6,889 bases of DNA from Desulfurivibrio alkaliphilus (GCA_011048585.1 DSDS01000110.1:1-6889), one strand, 5' to 3'; counted from the first letter of the stretch, positions 1 through 6,123 are shown. Program-made: numbers and translations. Notes: generated by a model from the letters alone, not told the origin.

Positions 1-80
1 CCAAAGAGATGACCCCGGAAATTGAACAACTGCTGCTGGCTTTGGCCCCGCAGCTCTCCCCTCCTCCCCCAACCACCTGA
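1..80 (+). CDS. 3' end of an unidentified upstream gene (partial)
   Basis: An open frame enters from the left edge (first full codon at position 3) and stops at TGA 78-80. It encodes a 25-residue tail that begins KEMTPEIEQLLLALAPQL and ends in a short run of prolines and two threonines. The tail looks like an amphipathic helix followed by a Pro-rich end. The stop lies only 5 nt before the miaB start, so the two genes are probably co-transcribed. Too little is present to name a family. The frame could be chance, but the tight spacing and the lack of a ribosome binding site of its own for miaB favour a real gene. Confidence 0.45.
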   Translation, partial: KEMTPEIEQLLLALAPQLSPPPPTT

Positions 81-85
81 ATGGT

Positions 86-1423
86 ATGAGCAAAAATCTC
101 TATATCGAAACTTTCGGCTGCCAGATGAATGAGCGGGACTCGGAAATCATGGCTCAGTTGCTGGGCGAGGATTCCTACCTGGAAACCTCCAGCCCCGAGG
201 AAGCCGATTGCATCGTGGTCAACACCTGCAGTATCCGGGGCAAGGCCGCCCAGAAAGCGTACAGCCTGCTGGGCGGTTATCGGGCCCTCAAGGAGCGCAA
301 CCCCGACCTGGTGATCGCGGTCACCGGCTGTGTGGCCCAACAGGACGGCGCCGGACTGCTGGCCCGGATGCCCCACCTCGATCTGGTGGTCGGTCCCCAG
401 AATATCTATCGCCTGCCGGAACTGGTGGCCGCCGCCCGGGACAGGGCGATCCGAACCACCGCCGTCGAGCTCTCGCCCTCCTTCGCCATCCCCGCCTTTC
501 TGCCCAAAATGGAAGGGAACCAACAAAGCTCCCCCAAACGTTTCGTGACCATCATGCAGGGCTGCAACAATTTCTGCACCTATTGCGTGGTGCCCCATAC
601 CCGGGGCCGAGAGATCAGCCGCCGGGCCGAAGAGATTATCGACGAGGTGCGCCACCTGGCCGACCACGGGGTGCGTGAGATCACTCTATTGGGCCAGAAC
701 GTCAACTCCTACGGCCTGGACCAGCCCGCCGGCGACCGCACCACCTTTCCCGCCCTGCTCCGTTTGGTGGCGCGAGAGGCCGGAATCAGCCGGATCCGCT
801 TTACCACCTCCCATCCCAAGGATCTCTCACCGGAACTGATGGCCTGCCTGGGACAGCTCGACAAACTCTGCCCCCACTTCCATCTGCCGGTTCAGTCCGG
901 TTCCGACCGGATTCTGGCCCGGATGAACCGTAAATACACCCGGGCGGCCTACCTGGAAAAAGTGGATGCCCTGCGCCGAGCCTGCCCGGAGATCGCCATC
1001 ACCACCGATATAATCGTCGGATTCCCGGGGGAAAGCGAAGCAGATTTCGAACTGACCATGGAGCTGTTGGAGCTGGTCCGTTACGATTCCGCCTTCTCCT
1101 TTAAATACTCCGACCGGCCCAAAGCCGCCGCCGCCGATTTTCCCGACAAGGTGGCGGAAGAGGTCAAAAGCGCGCGCCTGGCCCGCCTACAGGCCCGGCA
1201 GGAGGAGATCAGTCAGGAGATCATCCGGGGGCTGGTGGGTAAAACGGCGGAGGTGATGGTGGAGGGTAAAAGCAAGGCCGCCGGCAACCAGTGGAGTGGC
1301 CGCACCCCGGAAAACCGGATCGTCAACTTCCCCTCTGATCGCCCCCTGCACCCCGGCCAACTATTGCGGGTAATTCTGGAAGAGGCCTGCCGTCACAGCC
1401 TGCGTGGCCGCCTGATCTCATGA
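86..1423 (+). CDS. miaB: tRNA-2-methylthio-N6-dimethylallyladenosine synthase MiaB
   Basis: Cytosolic radical-SAM enzyme that adds a methylthio group to i6A37 of tRNAs reading UNN codons, giving ms2i6A. At 445 residues it is of normal length for the family. The N-terminal methylthiotransferase domain (about 1-145) carries the three cysteines of the auxiliary 4Fe-4S cluster: C12 in TFGCQMN, C48 in VNTCSIR and C82 in VTGCVAQ. The radical-SAM barrel (about 150-370) has the CxxxCxxC motif at C160, C164 and C167 (GCNNFCTYC), then VPHTRGRE. A TRAM RNA-binding domain occupies about 375-443. The ATG at 86 is chosen because the protein then begins MSKNLYIETFGC, the usual MiaB N-terminus. No good Shine-Dalgarno precedes it, and coupling to the upstream gene that stops 5 nt earlier is likely. 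The paralogues RimO and MtaB are less likely because of the VNTCSIR and TFGCQMN signatures. The last 31 nt overlap the convergent small ORF on the - strand. Confidence 0.97.
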   Translation: MSKNLYIETFGCQMNERDSEIMAQLLGEDSYLETSSPEEADCIVVNTCSIRGKAAQKAYSLLGGYRALKERNPDLVIAVTGCVAQQDGAGLLARMPHLDLVVGPQNIYRLPELVAAARDRAIRTTAVELSPSFAIPAFLPKMEGNQQSSPKRFVTIMQGCNNFCTYCVVPHTRGREISRRAEEIIDEVRHLADHGVREITLLGQNVNSYGLDQPAGDRTTFPALLRLVAREAGISRIRFTTSHPKDLSPELMACLGQLDKLCPHFHLPVQSGSDRILARMNRKYTRAAYLEKVDALRRACPEIAITTDIIVGFPGESEADFELTMELLELVRYDSAFSFKYSDRPKAAAADFPDKVAEEVKSARLARLQARQEEISQEIIRGLVGKTAEVMVEGKSKAAGNQWSGRTPENRIVNFPSDRPLHPGQLLRVILEEACRHSLRGRLIS

Positions 1424-1635
1424 TTTTCCCTCCCGCCGGCCCTCGGGCCGGTGCCGCCGCGACCCGCCTGGAGCTGGTCGCGGCAGGAAGAGCAAAGCCG
1501 GCCGCCATCCTTGTGGCAGATGCCGGTGAGACCGTGGGGGGTTTTACGCAACCGCCGCCGACAGAAGTTGAGCAGCAGAGCTACTCCCCCCACCACCAGC
1601 AGGGTGATGACAAAGGTCGACAGCAGGTTCCTCAT
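1393..1635 (-). CDS. NqrM-like small cysteine-rich membrane protein, probable Na+-NQR maturation factor
   Basis: An 80-residue ORF that starts 11 nt after nqrF stops, with a strong purine-rich ribosome binding site. Residues 4-23 are a hydrophobic single membrane helix. An Arg/Lys-rich stretch (26-31) follows, then a cysteine region: C25 at the helix end, C40 in GLTGICHKDGG, and C48/C51 in LCSSC. The tail after residue 52 is Gly/Arg-rich and looks non-conserved. NqrM (DUF539) is a small protein with an N-terminal helix and four cysteines, needed to mature Na+-NQR, probably by supplying iron for the NqrD/NqrE site, and is usually encoded just downstream of nqrF. Position, topology and cysteine count match. 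The spacing C-x14-C-x7-C-x2-C does not match the canonical GSCGG plus CxCxxPC pattern as I recall it. The role is therefore inferred from context, and it may be a separate family doing the same job. The 3' end overlaps miaB by 31 nt and contains two hairpins. Confidence 0.62.
   Translation of the reverse strand: MRNLLSTFVITLLVVGGVALLLNFCRRRLRKTPHGLTGICHKDGGRLCSSCRDQLQAGRGGTGPRAGGRENHEIRRPRRL
1434..1453. terminator. GC-rich hairpin between convergent units (possible terminator, no U tract)
   Basis: CCGGCCC (1436-1442) and GGGCCGG (1445-1451) are perfect inverted repeats. Read as a realistic tetraloop, this is a 6-bp all-GC stem with loop CTCG. A G-T pair (1435/1452) and a C-G pair (1434/1453) extend the stem. 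It starts 11 nt past the miaB stop. Neither strand has a run of U after it, so it is not a classical intrinsic terminator. On the - strand it lies within the coding part of the small ORF. Confidence 0.4.
1456..1484. terminator. Second strong hairpin, 9-bp stem (possible terminator, no U tract)
   Basis: GCCGCGACC (1456-1464) and GGTCGCGGC (1476-1484) form a perfect 9-bp stem around an 11-nt loop. It lies 2 nt from the first hairpin. The symmetric stem could act on transcripts from either side, which would suit a convergent miaB/nqr boundary. No U tract follows on either strand. On the - strand the stem begins inside codon 51 (the last cysteine) of the NqrM-like ORF, so the conserved-looking part of that protein ends where the hairpin starts. 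Confidence 0.42.
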
Positions 1636-1646
1636 CCCCCCTCCCC
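1636..1646 (-). promoter_or_regulatory. Ribosome binding site of the NqrM-like ORF
   Basis: The whole 11-nt gap between the nqrF stop and this ATG reads GGGGAGGGGGG on the - strand. The GGAGG core (1640-1644) is 4 nt from the ATG. This fixes the start at 1635 and is the best sequence support that the small ORF is translated. Confidence 0.65.
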
Positions 1647-2876
1647 TTAACCGCCAAAGTCATCGTAAAAGATGCTCTCCCGCTCCACCCCGAGTTCGGT
1701 GAGCATCTCGGTCAGGGAAGCGATCATGGGCGGAGGCCCGCAAGCGTAATACTGCACATCCTCCGGGGCCTGGTGATCCTTGAGGTAATTTTCATACAAA
1801 GTCTTGTGAATATGCCCCACATGCCCGCTCCAGTTATCCTCTTCCCGGGGCCGAGAGAGGGAAAGGTGGAAAGAGAAGTTGGGGAACTCCCGCTCCAGGG
1901 CTTTGAATTCATCCACGTAAAACACCTCCCGCAAACTACGCCCCCCGTACCAGAAGGAGATCTTGCGCTTACAGTTCCGCCCCTTGAGCAACTCGAAGAT
2001 ATGGCTGCGCAAGGGAGCCATTCCGGCCCCGGCCCCCACGTAGATCATCTCCTGCTCCCCTTCGCGGATGAAAAAGTCCCCGTAAGGGCCGGAGATAGTC
2101 ACCTCATCGCCGGGCTTGAGATTAAAGATGTAGGATGAGGCCTTCCCCGGCGGCACCGTGCTGACCTCCTCATCGTCCAAGGGCGGGGTGGCCAGGCGGA
2201 CGTTGAGTTTCAAAATCCCCTTCTCTCCGGGATAGTTGGCCATGGAGTAGGCCCGGCTGACCGGGGCGTGGACCGATGACTTGTATTGAAAGAGGCGAAA
2301 CTTGGTCCAGTCGGCCATGAACTTTTCATCAACTTCAAAGTCGGAAAATTCCAGAACGTGGGGGGGGATCTCGATCTGAATAAAGCCGCCTGGTTTGAAG
2401 TCAACCTCCTCGCCCGGCGGCAACTCCAAAACCAGTTCCTTGATAAAGGTGGCAATATGATGGTTGGAGGCCACCACGCAACGCCATTTTTTAGCTTCCA
2501 GCATCTCCCGGGGGACGGTGATCGAAAGATCGTGCTTCACCACCACCTGACAGGCCAGACGAACCCCCTCCCGGGCCTCTTTGCGGTTGATGTGGGAACG
2601 CTCGGTGGGCAGGATACTGCCGCCACCGCTGTTGACCGTTACCCGGCACTGACCGCAACTGCCCCCGCCGCCACAGGCCGAAGAGAGATAGATCCCCTGT
2701 TCGGAGAGCGCGGTGAGCAATTTGTCGCCCGGATTGGCCGACATTTTTTTCTGGCCATTGACCAGAATCGCGAGCTCCCCGCCCGGCATCAGGCTCCGTT
2801 TGGCCAAAACGATCAGGGCCACCAGCACTAGCTGGATCACCAGGTAGGAGATTATCGCGACCGCAATTTCGCTCAT
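1647..2876 (-). CDS. nqrF: Na+-translocating NADH:quinone reductase subunit F (NqrF)
   Basis: NADH-oxidising entry subunit of Na+-NQR, anchored by one N-terminal helix (about 4-25) with its domains facing the cytoplasm. At 409 residues it has the usual length. A ferredoxin-like domain (about 34-125) binds the [2Fe-2S] cluster through C68, C74, C77 (ACGGGGSCGQC) and C109 (LACQ). The FAD domain has RAYSMAN at 208-214 and GPYGDFF at 263-269. The NADH domain has VGAGAGMAPLRSH (280-292) and YACGPPPM (377-384), and the protein ends in DDFGG. The ATG at 2876 gives the expected N-terminus. It lies 24 nt after the nqrE stop, and I see only weak Shine-Dalgarno potential there. No alternative start codon lies between the in-frame nqrE stop and this ATG. 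An eight-base C run (- strand; 2360-2367) encodes part of IPPH at 170-173. Confidence 0.97.
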   Translation of the reverse strand: MSEIAVAIISYLVIQLVLVALIVLAKRSLMPGGELAILVNGQKKMSANPGDKLLTALSEQGIYLSSACGGGGSCGQCRVTVNSGGGSILPTERSHINRKEAREGVRLACQVVVKHDLSITVPREMLEAKKWRCVVASNHHIATFIKELVLELPPGEEVDFKPGGFIQIEIPPHVLEFSDFEVDEKFMADWTKFRLFQYKSSVHAPVSRAYSMANYPGEKGILKLNVRLATPPLDDEEVSTVPPGKASSYIFNLKPGDEVTISGPYGDFFIREGEQEMIYVGAGAGMAPLRSHIFELLKGRNCKRKISFWYGGRSLREVFYVDEFKALEREFPNFSFHLSLSRPREEDNWSGHVGHIHKTLYENYLKDHQAPEDVQYYACGPPPMIASLTEMLTELGVERESIFYDDFGG

Positions 2877-2900
2877 CTTGATTACCGGTCCCGGAGAGAG

Positions 2901-3509
2901 TTAAAAGGTTATCCCCGCCACGCCCATGAAGGCCAACGCCATCAGGCCGGCGGCAATGAAGGTCAGCCCCAGGCCCCGGAGCCCGGCGGGCGGGTCGGCA
3001 TATTCCAGCTTTTCTCGAATTCCCGCCAACAGCACCACCGCCAGCAGAAAACCGCCGCCGGCCCCCAAGCCGTAGGCGAAACTCTCTCCCAAAGTGTAAT
3101 CCCGCTCCACCATAAAGAGGCTGGCTCCCAGAATGGCGCAGTTGACGGTCAACAAAGGCAGAAAAATCCCCAAGGTATTGTAAAGGGCCGGCACATAGCG
3201 ATCCAGGAACATCTCCAGAATCTGGACCACGGCGGCGATCACTCCGATATAAACCAACAGCCCGAGAAAGGTGAGATCCAGCCCCCCCTGCCCGATCCAG
3301 GCCAGGGCATCGGGTTTGAGCACCTGGTTCAGGATCAGGTTGTTCAGCGGCACGGTTATCGCCTGGATCACCACCACCGCCAGTCCTAGCCCCAGGGCGG
3401 TTTTGACCTGCCGGGAGATGGCCAGGAAGGTACACATGCCGAGGAAAAAGGAGAGCACCAGGTTTTCGACCAGCAGGGTGGTGAAAAAGATTTCGAAATA
3501 GTGGCCCAT
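2901..3509 (-). CDS. nqrE: Na+-translocating NADH:quinone reductase subunit E (NqrE)
   Basis: Integral membrane subunit of Na+-NQR, 202 residues, with about six hydrophobic helices, homologous to RnfA. It pairs with NqrD as an inverted-topology half-channel, and together they hold an iron centre in the middle of the membrane. C26 (GMCTF) and C124 (TVNCAILG) match the two family cysteines that, with two from NqrD, ligate the iron. E99 (QILEMF) occupies the position of the glutamate linked to Na+ transfer in Vibrio cholerae (E95 there, from memory; the offset of 4 equals that of the second cysteine). The start at 3509 is supported by GGGAGGAG (3518-3525), 8 nt upstream inside the nqrD 3' end. 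The gap to nqrD is 5 nt. RnfA is the alternative, but the nqrF/D/C/B/A neighbours rule it out. Confidence 0.96.
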   Translation of the reverse strand: MGHYFEIFFTTLLVENLVLSFFLGMCTFLAISRQVKTALGLGLAVVVIQAITVPLNNLILNQVLKPDALAWIGQGGLDLTFLGLLVYIGVIAAVVQILEMFLDRYVPALYNTLGIFLPLLTVNCAILGASLFMVERDYTLGESFAYGLGAGGGFLLAVVLLAGIREKLEYADPPAGLRGLGLTFIAAGLMALAFMGVAGITF

Positions 3510-3514
3510 ACGCC

Positions 3515-4138
3515 TTACTCCTCCCGCTGCTCGGGATAGATAACCCGCAACAGCCAGATGATCAGGGCCACCAGGAAGAAGGCGCTGGCCGGCAGCAGCA
3601 TCAGGCCATTGGGCTCATACCAGCCCTCCCGGCGGGTGGTGGCCAGGATGGTGTGGCCAAACAGGGTGCCGGCCCCCAGCAGTTCGCGCCAGAAAGCCAC
3701 CGCCAGCAGAACAAAGGAGTAACCCAGGCCGTTGCCCAGACCATCGATAAAGGAACGACCAGGGGGATTGCTCATGGCGAACCCTTCGGCCCGGCCCATC
3801 ACGATGCAGTTGGTGATGATCAATCCGACGTAGATGGAGAGTTGGCGGGAAAGTTCATAGAAAAAGGCTTTCAATATCTGATCCACCAGAATCACCAGGG
3901 TGGCGATGATCGTAATCTGGATCCCGATCCGGACGGTATTGGGGATATGGTGCCGCAGGGCGCTGATAATCGCCCCGGAGCAGGCGACCACTAAAGTCAG
4001 GCAGATGGACATCACCAGGGCGGTGGCCATATTGCCGGTAACCGCCAGGGCCGAACAGATTCCCAGCACCAGCAGGGCGATGGGGTTACGCTCAAAAATC
4101 GCCCGGAACAGCAGTTCTCTTTTGCTCTCCTCACTCAT
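3515..4138 (-). CDS. nqrD: Na+-translocating NADH:quinone reductase subunit D (NqrD)
   Basis: Integral membrane subunit, 207 residues with this start, about six helices, homologous to RnfE. C28 (GICSALAV) and C111 (ITNCIVMGRAEGF) match the two family cysteines that bind the intramembrane iron centre with NqrE. D132 in SFIDGLGNGLGY corresponds to an aspartate (D133 in V. cholerae, from memory) implicated in Na+ transport. D86 (LVDQILKAF) is a second conserved acidic site. The open frame extends upstream to 4192, but the ATG at 4138 is preferred: it gives MSEESKRELL, the family's usual short hydrophilic lead, and has a strong ribosome binding site 8 nt upstream. The longer version would overlap nqrC by over 60 nt and add an unrelated N-terminus. 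It overlaps the nqrC stop by 8 nt (ATGAGTGA). Confidence 0.96.
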   Translation of the reverse strand: MSEESKRELLFRAIFERNPIALLVLGICSALAVTGNMATALVMSICLTLVVACSGAIISALRHHIPNTVRIGIQITIIATLVILVDQILKAFFYELSRQLSIYVGLIITNCIVMGRAEGFAMSNPPGRSFIDGLGNGLGYSFVLLAVAFWRELLGAGTLFGHTILATTRREGWYEPNGLMLLPASAFFLVALIIWLLRVIYPEQREE

Positions 4139-4916
4139 CGTCCAATCCTCCCTCCCGATAACGCTCCAGGAAAGGCTTAAAACCATGTTCACCGAACCAG
4201 AACTCCAGCAGGTTGCTGACCCCTTTCAGGGTCATGGTGGCGCCGGATATTCCGTCGATCTGGTGCCGACCCTCATCTCCTTCGGGGGCGTCGCCCTTGA
4301 TCACCCGCAGAGCCGGCTGATTGCGCCGGTCGTAAACCTGCTTGCCGCGCCAGGCCGCCAGCCAGCCGGGGTTCTCGATCTCTCCCCCCAGTCCCGGGGT
4401 TTCGCCGTGACGGTAAAAAGTTGCCCCGGCCACGGTATTCAGGTCGGCGGCCAGGGCGACATAACCGTGCATGGTGGACCAGGCCCCCCGGCCGCGGATG
4501 GGCAGCACCACCTTTTGCAGCCGCCCATTTTCCCGCACCAGGTAGATCAGGGCATACTCCTCCAACCGACCCAGACCGGCCAGATCCTCCTGCCGGCTCA
4601 ACTCCCGGCTGGTTTGGGGCTTGAGAGCGGCCCTAAGCTGATCGAACTGCCCGGGATCGATCTTATCCGGAGAAACAAAACTGCCGTCCCGCAGCCGGAT
4701 AACCCTGGCCTCCACTCCGGCAAACAGCTGTTCCACATCCACTCCCACCCGGTAAATTCCGGCGGCCCGCAAGATATTCTTCTGCTGATCGATCCGCTGA
4801 TTGGCCTCCTGGCGCTCCCGCAACCCCACCGCCGCTCCGGAGACCAGGGCTGAACAGACCAGGGCCAGCAGCAGGACCGTGTAAAACGAACGGAAGCTGT
4901 TTTCCCGATCAGCCAT
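4131..4916 (-). CDS. nqrC: Na+-translocating NADH:quinone reductase subunit C (NqrC)
   Basis: FMN-carrying subunit, 261 residues, homologous to RnfG. One N-terminal helix (about 9-31) anchors a periplasmic FMN-binding domain. The flavinylation motif is DGISGATMT, with S224-G225-A226-T227. T227 is the predicted residue linked to FMN by a phosphoester bond, a reaction carried out by ApbE in the periplasm. Further family features are HGETPGLGGEI (near 170-180) and the stretch before it. It passes electrons from the NqrD/E iron site to the FMN of NqrB. The ATG at 4916 overlaps the nqrB stop by 8 nt (ATGGCTGA) and has AAGGA (4926-4930) 9 nt upstream. RnfG is excluded by context. Confidence 0.96.
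   Translation of the reverse strand: MADRENSFRSFYTVLLLALVCSALVSGAAVGLRERQEANQRIDQQKNILRAAGIYRVGVDVEQLFAGVEARVIRLRDGSFVSPDKIDPGQFDQLRAALKPQTSRELSRQEDLAGLGRLEEYALIYLVRENGRLQKVVLPIRGRGAWSTMHGYVALAADLNTVAGATFYRHGETPGLGGEIENPGWLAAWRGKQVYDRRNQPALRVIKGDAPEGDEGRHQIDGISGATMTLKGVSNLLEFWFGEHGFKPFLERYREGGLDDE
4147..4156 (-). promoter_or_regulatory. Ribosome binding site that decides the nqrD start
   Basis: GGGAGGGAGG on the - strand ends 8 nt before the ATG at 4138. It lies inside the 3' end of nqrC. It supports the 207-residue NqrD over the longer frame that opens at 4192. Confidence 0.7.
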
Positions 4917-6123
4917 GGCGCAGCATCCTTCGCCTGATATTGGCCTGGATCACCAGGTAGTCAAAAAAAGGAGCGCAGATATTGCCCAGCAGGATCGCCA
5001 GCATCACCCCTTCCGGAAAGGCGGGGTTAAGAACCCGCAGGACCATGGCCAGGGCCCCGATAAAGAGGCCGTAGCACCACTTGCCGATATCGGTGTGGGG
5101 CGCGGAAACCGGATCGGTGGCCATGAAGACCAGCCCCAGGGCAAAGCCGCCCAACACCAGGTGCCAGTGGGGCGGCACCCGGTGCATGGGGCTGTCCGGG
5201 GCGGGAAAAAACCAGAAGAGCAGACCGACCACCAAGGCCCCCAGCAGCATGGAACCCATGATCCGCCAGGAGGCGATCCGGGTGATCAGCAGCAGAATCG
5301 CTCCCAGCAGGCAGGCCAGGGTCGAGGTCTCCCCCATGGAACCGGGGATGGTGCCGACAAAGGCATCCCACCAGCTGTAACCCAGCGAGAGCAAGGGATC
5401 GGCGGCCGGGGCGGCGGCCAGGGCGGCAAGCGGAGTGGCGCTGCTGAAACCGTCGACTGCCACCCACACCCCTTCCCCGCTCATCTGGGCGGGGTAGGCA
5501 AAGAAAAGAAAGGCCCGGCAAACCAGGGCCGGATTCATGAAATTGCGCCCCACCCCGCCGAAGACCTCCTTGGCAAAGATAACCCCGAAACTTGTCCCCA
5601 CCGCCACCTGCCAAAGGGGGATGGTGGGCGGCAAGGTCAGGGGCAGCAGCAGGCTGGTAACCAGAAACGCCTCGGACATCTCATGGCCCCGGATAACGTT
5701 GAAAATGGTTTCCCAGATACTGCCCACCACCACGCAAACCAGGTAGATGGGCAGAAAATAGAGGCTGCCATGGAGAATATTGGCGGCCAGGCTGGTGGGA
5801 GAGGTGCCGGTGGTGGCCGCCAGAATCGCCCCCCGCCAACCGGGGGGAATATCCACCCCCAGGCTTTGCAGGGCCAGATTGGCCTGGTAGCCGGTGTTCC
5901 ACAAGGCCATCAGCACGCAGGGGATCAGGGCGATGATCACCATGATCATAATCCGCTTGAAATCGATGGCGTCCCGCACATGGGGAGCGGTGGCGGTGGT
6001 CAACCGACTCCCCATCAAAAAGGAGTCAGTGGCCTCATAGAGCGGATACCAGCGCGACCAGCGCCCCCCCTTTTTGAAGTGGGGTTCAAGCTTCCGCAAG
6101 TAGCGGTCCAGTCGCCTGATCAT
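4909..6123 (-). CDS. nqrB: Na+-translocating NADH:quinone reductase subunit B (NqrB)
   Basis: Largest membrane subunit, 404 residues with this start, with about ten helices, homologous to RnfD. It carries a covalent FMN, binds riboflavin and quinone, and forms the main Na+ path. The FMN site is DGFSSATPL, with T230 as the predicted attachment residue. KEVFGGVGRNFMNPAL (185-200) is a family signature. D388 (APFFDYLV) lies where V. cholerae has an aspartate important for Na+ (D397, from memory). At the quinone/inhibitor site, V. cholerae has Gly-Gly-Phe-Trp-Glu where this protein has G134-S-I-W-E138. The frame opens to 6201, but the ATG at 6123 is chosen. It overlaps the nqrA stop by 4 nt (ATGA), has GAGG (6131-6134) 7 nt upstream and gives the usual N-terminus. 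The longer frame only translates nqrA sequence out of frame. Confidence 0.97.
   Translation of the reverse strand: MIRRLDRYLRKLEPHFKKGGRWSRWYPLYEATDSFLMGSRLTTATAPHVRDAIDFKRIMIMVIIALIPCVLMALWNTGYQANLALQSLGVDIPPGWRGAILAATTGTSPTSLAANILHGSLYFLPIYLVCVVVGSIWETIFNVIRGHEMSEAFLVTSLLLPLTLPPTIPLWQVAVGTSFGVIFAKEVFGGVGRNFMNPALVCRAFLFFAYPAQMSGEGVWVAVDGFSSATPLAALAAAPAADPLLSLGYSWWDAFVGTIPGSMGETSTLACLLGAILLLITRIASWRIMGSMLLGALVVGLLFWFFPAPDSPMHRVPPHWHLVLGGFALGLVFMATDPVSAPHTDIGKWCYGLFIGALAMVLRVLNPAFPEGVMLAILLGNICAPFFDYLVIQANIRRRMLRHG

Noticed and set aside
86..1423. RimO or MtaB paralogue instead of MiaB
   Set aside because: TFGCQMN and VNTCSIR motifs, the cluster spacing and the TRAM end fit MiaB best.
1424..1650. 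+ strand small frames after miaB (starting near 1420 and 1451)
   Set aside because: They are antisense to the NqrM-like ORF, Pro/Arg-rich, and lack a ribosome site or membrane and cysteine features.
2491..3435. 314-codon - strand open frame spanning nqrE and nqrF in another frame
   Set aside because: It overlaps two clearly conserved genes out of frame and has the Arg/Gly-rich composition of a shadow frame.
4139..4192. N-terminal extension of NqrD by 18 residues
   Set aside because: It is only nqrC sequence read in another frame. The start at 4138 has a strong ribosome site and the family's usual length.
3900..4853. + strand open frame of 317 codons opposite nqrC and nqrD
   Set aside because: Antisense to conserved genes, low-complexity composition, and no good start context or known motif.
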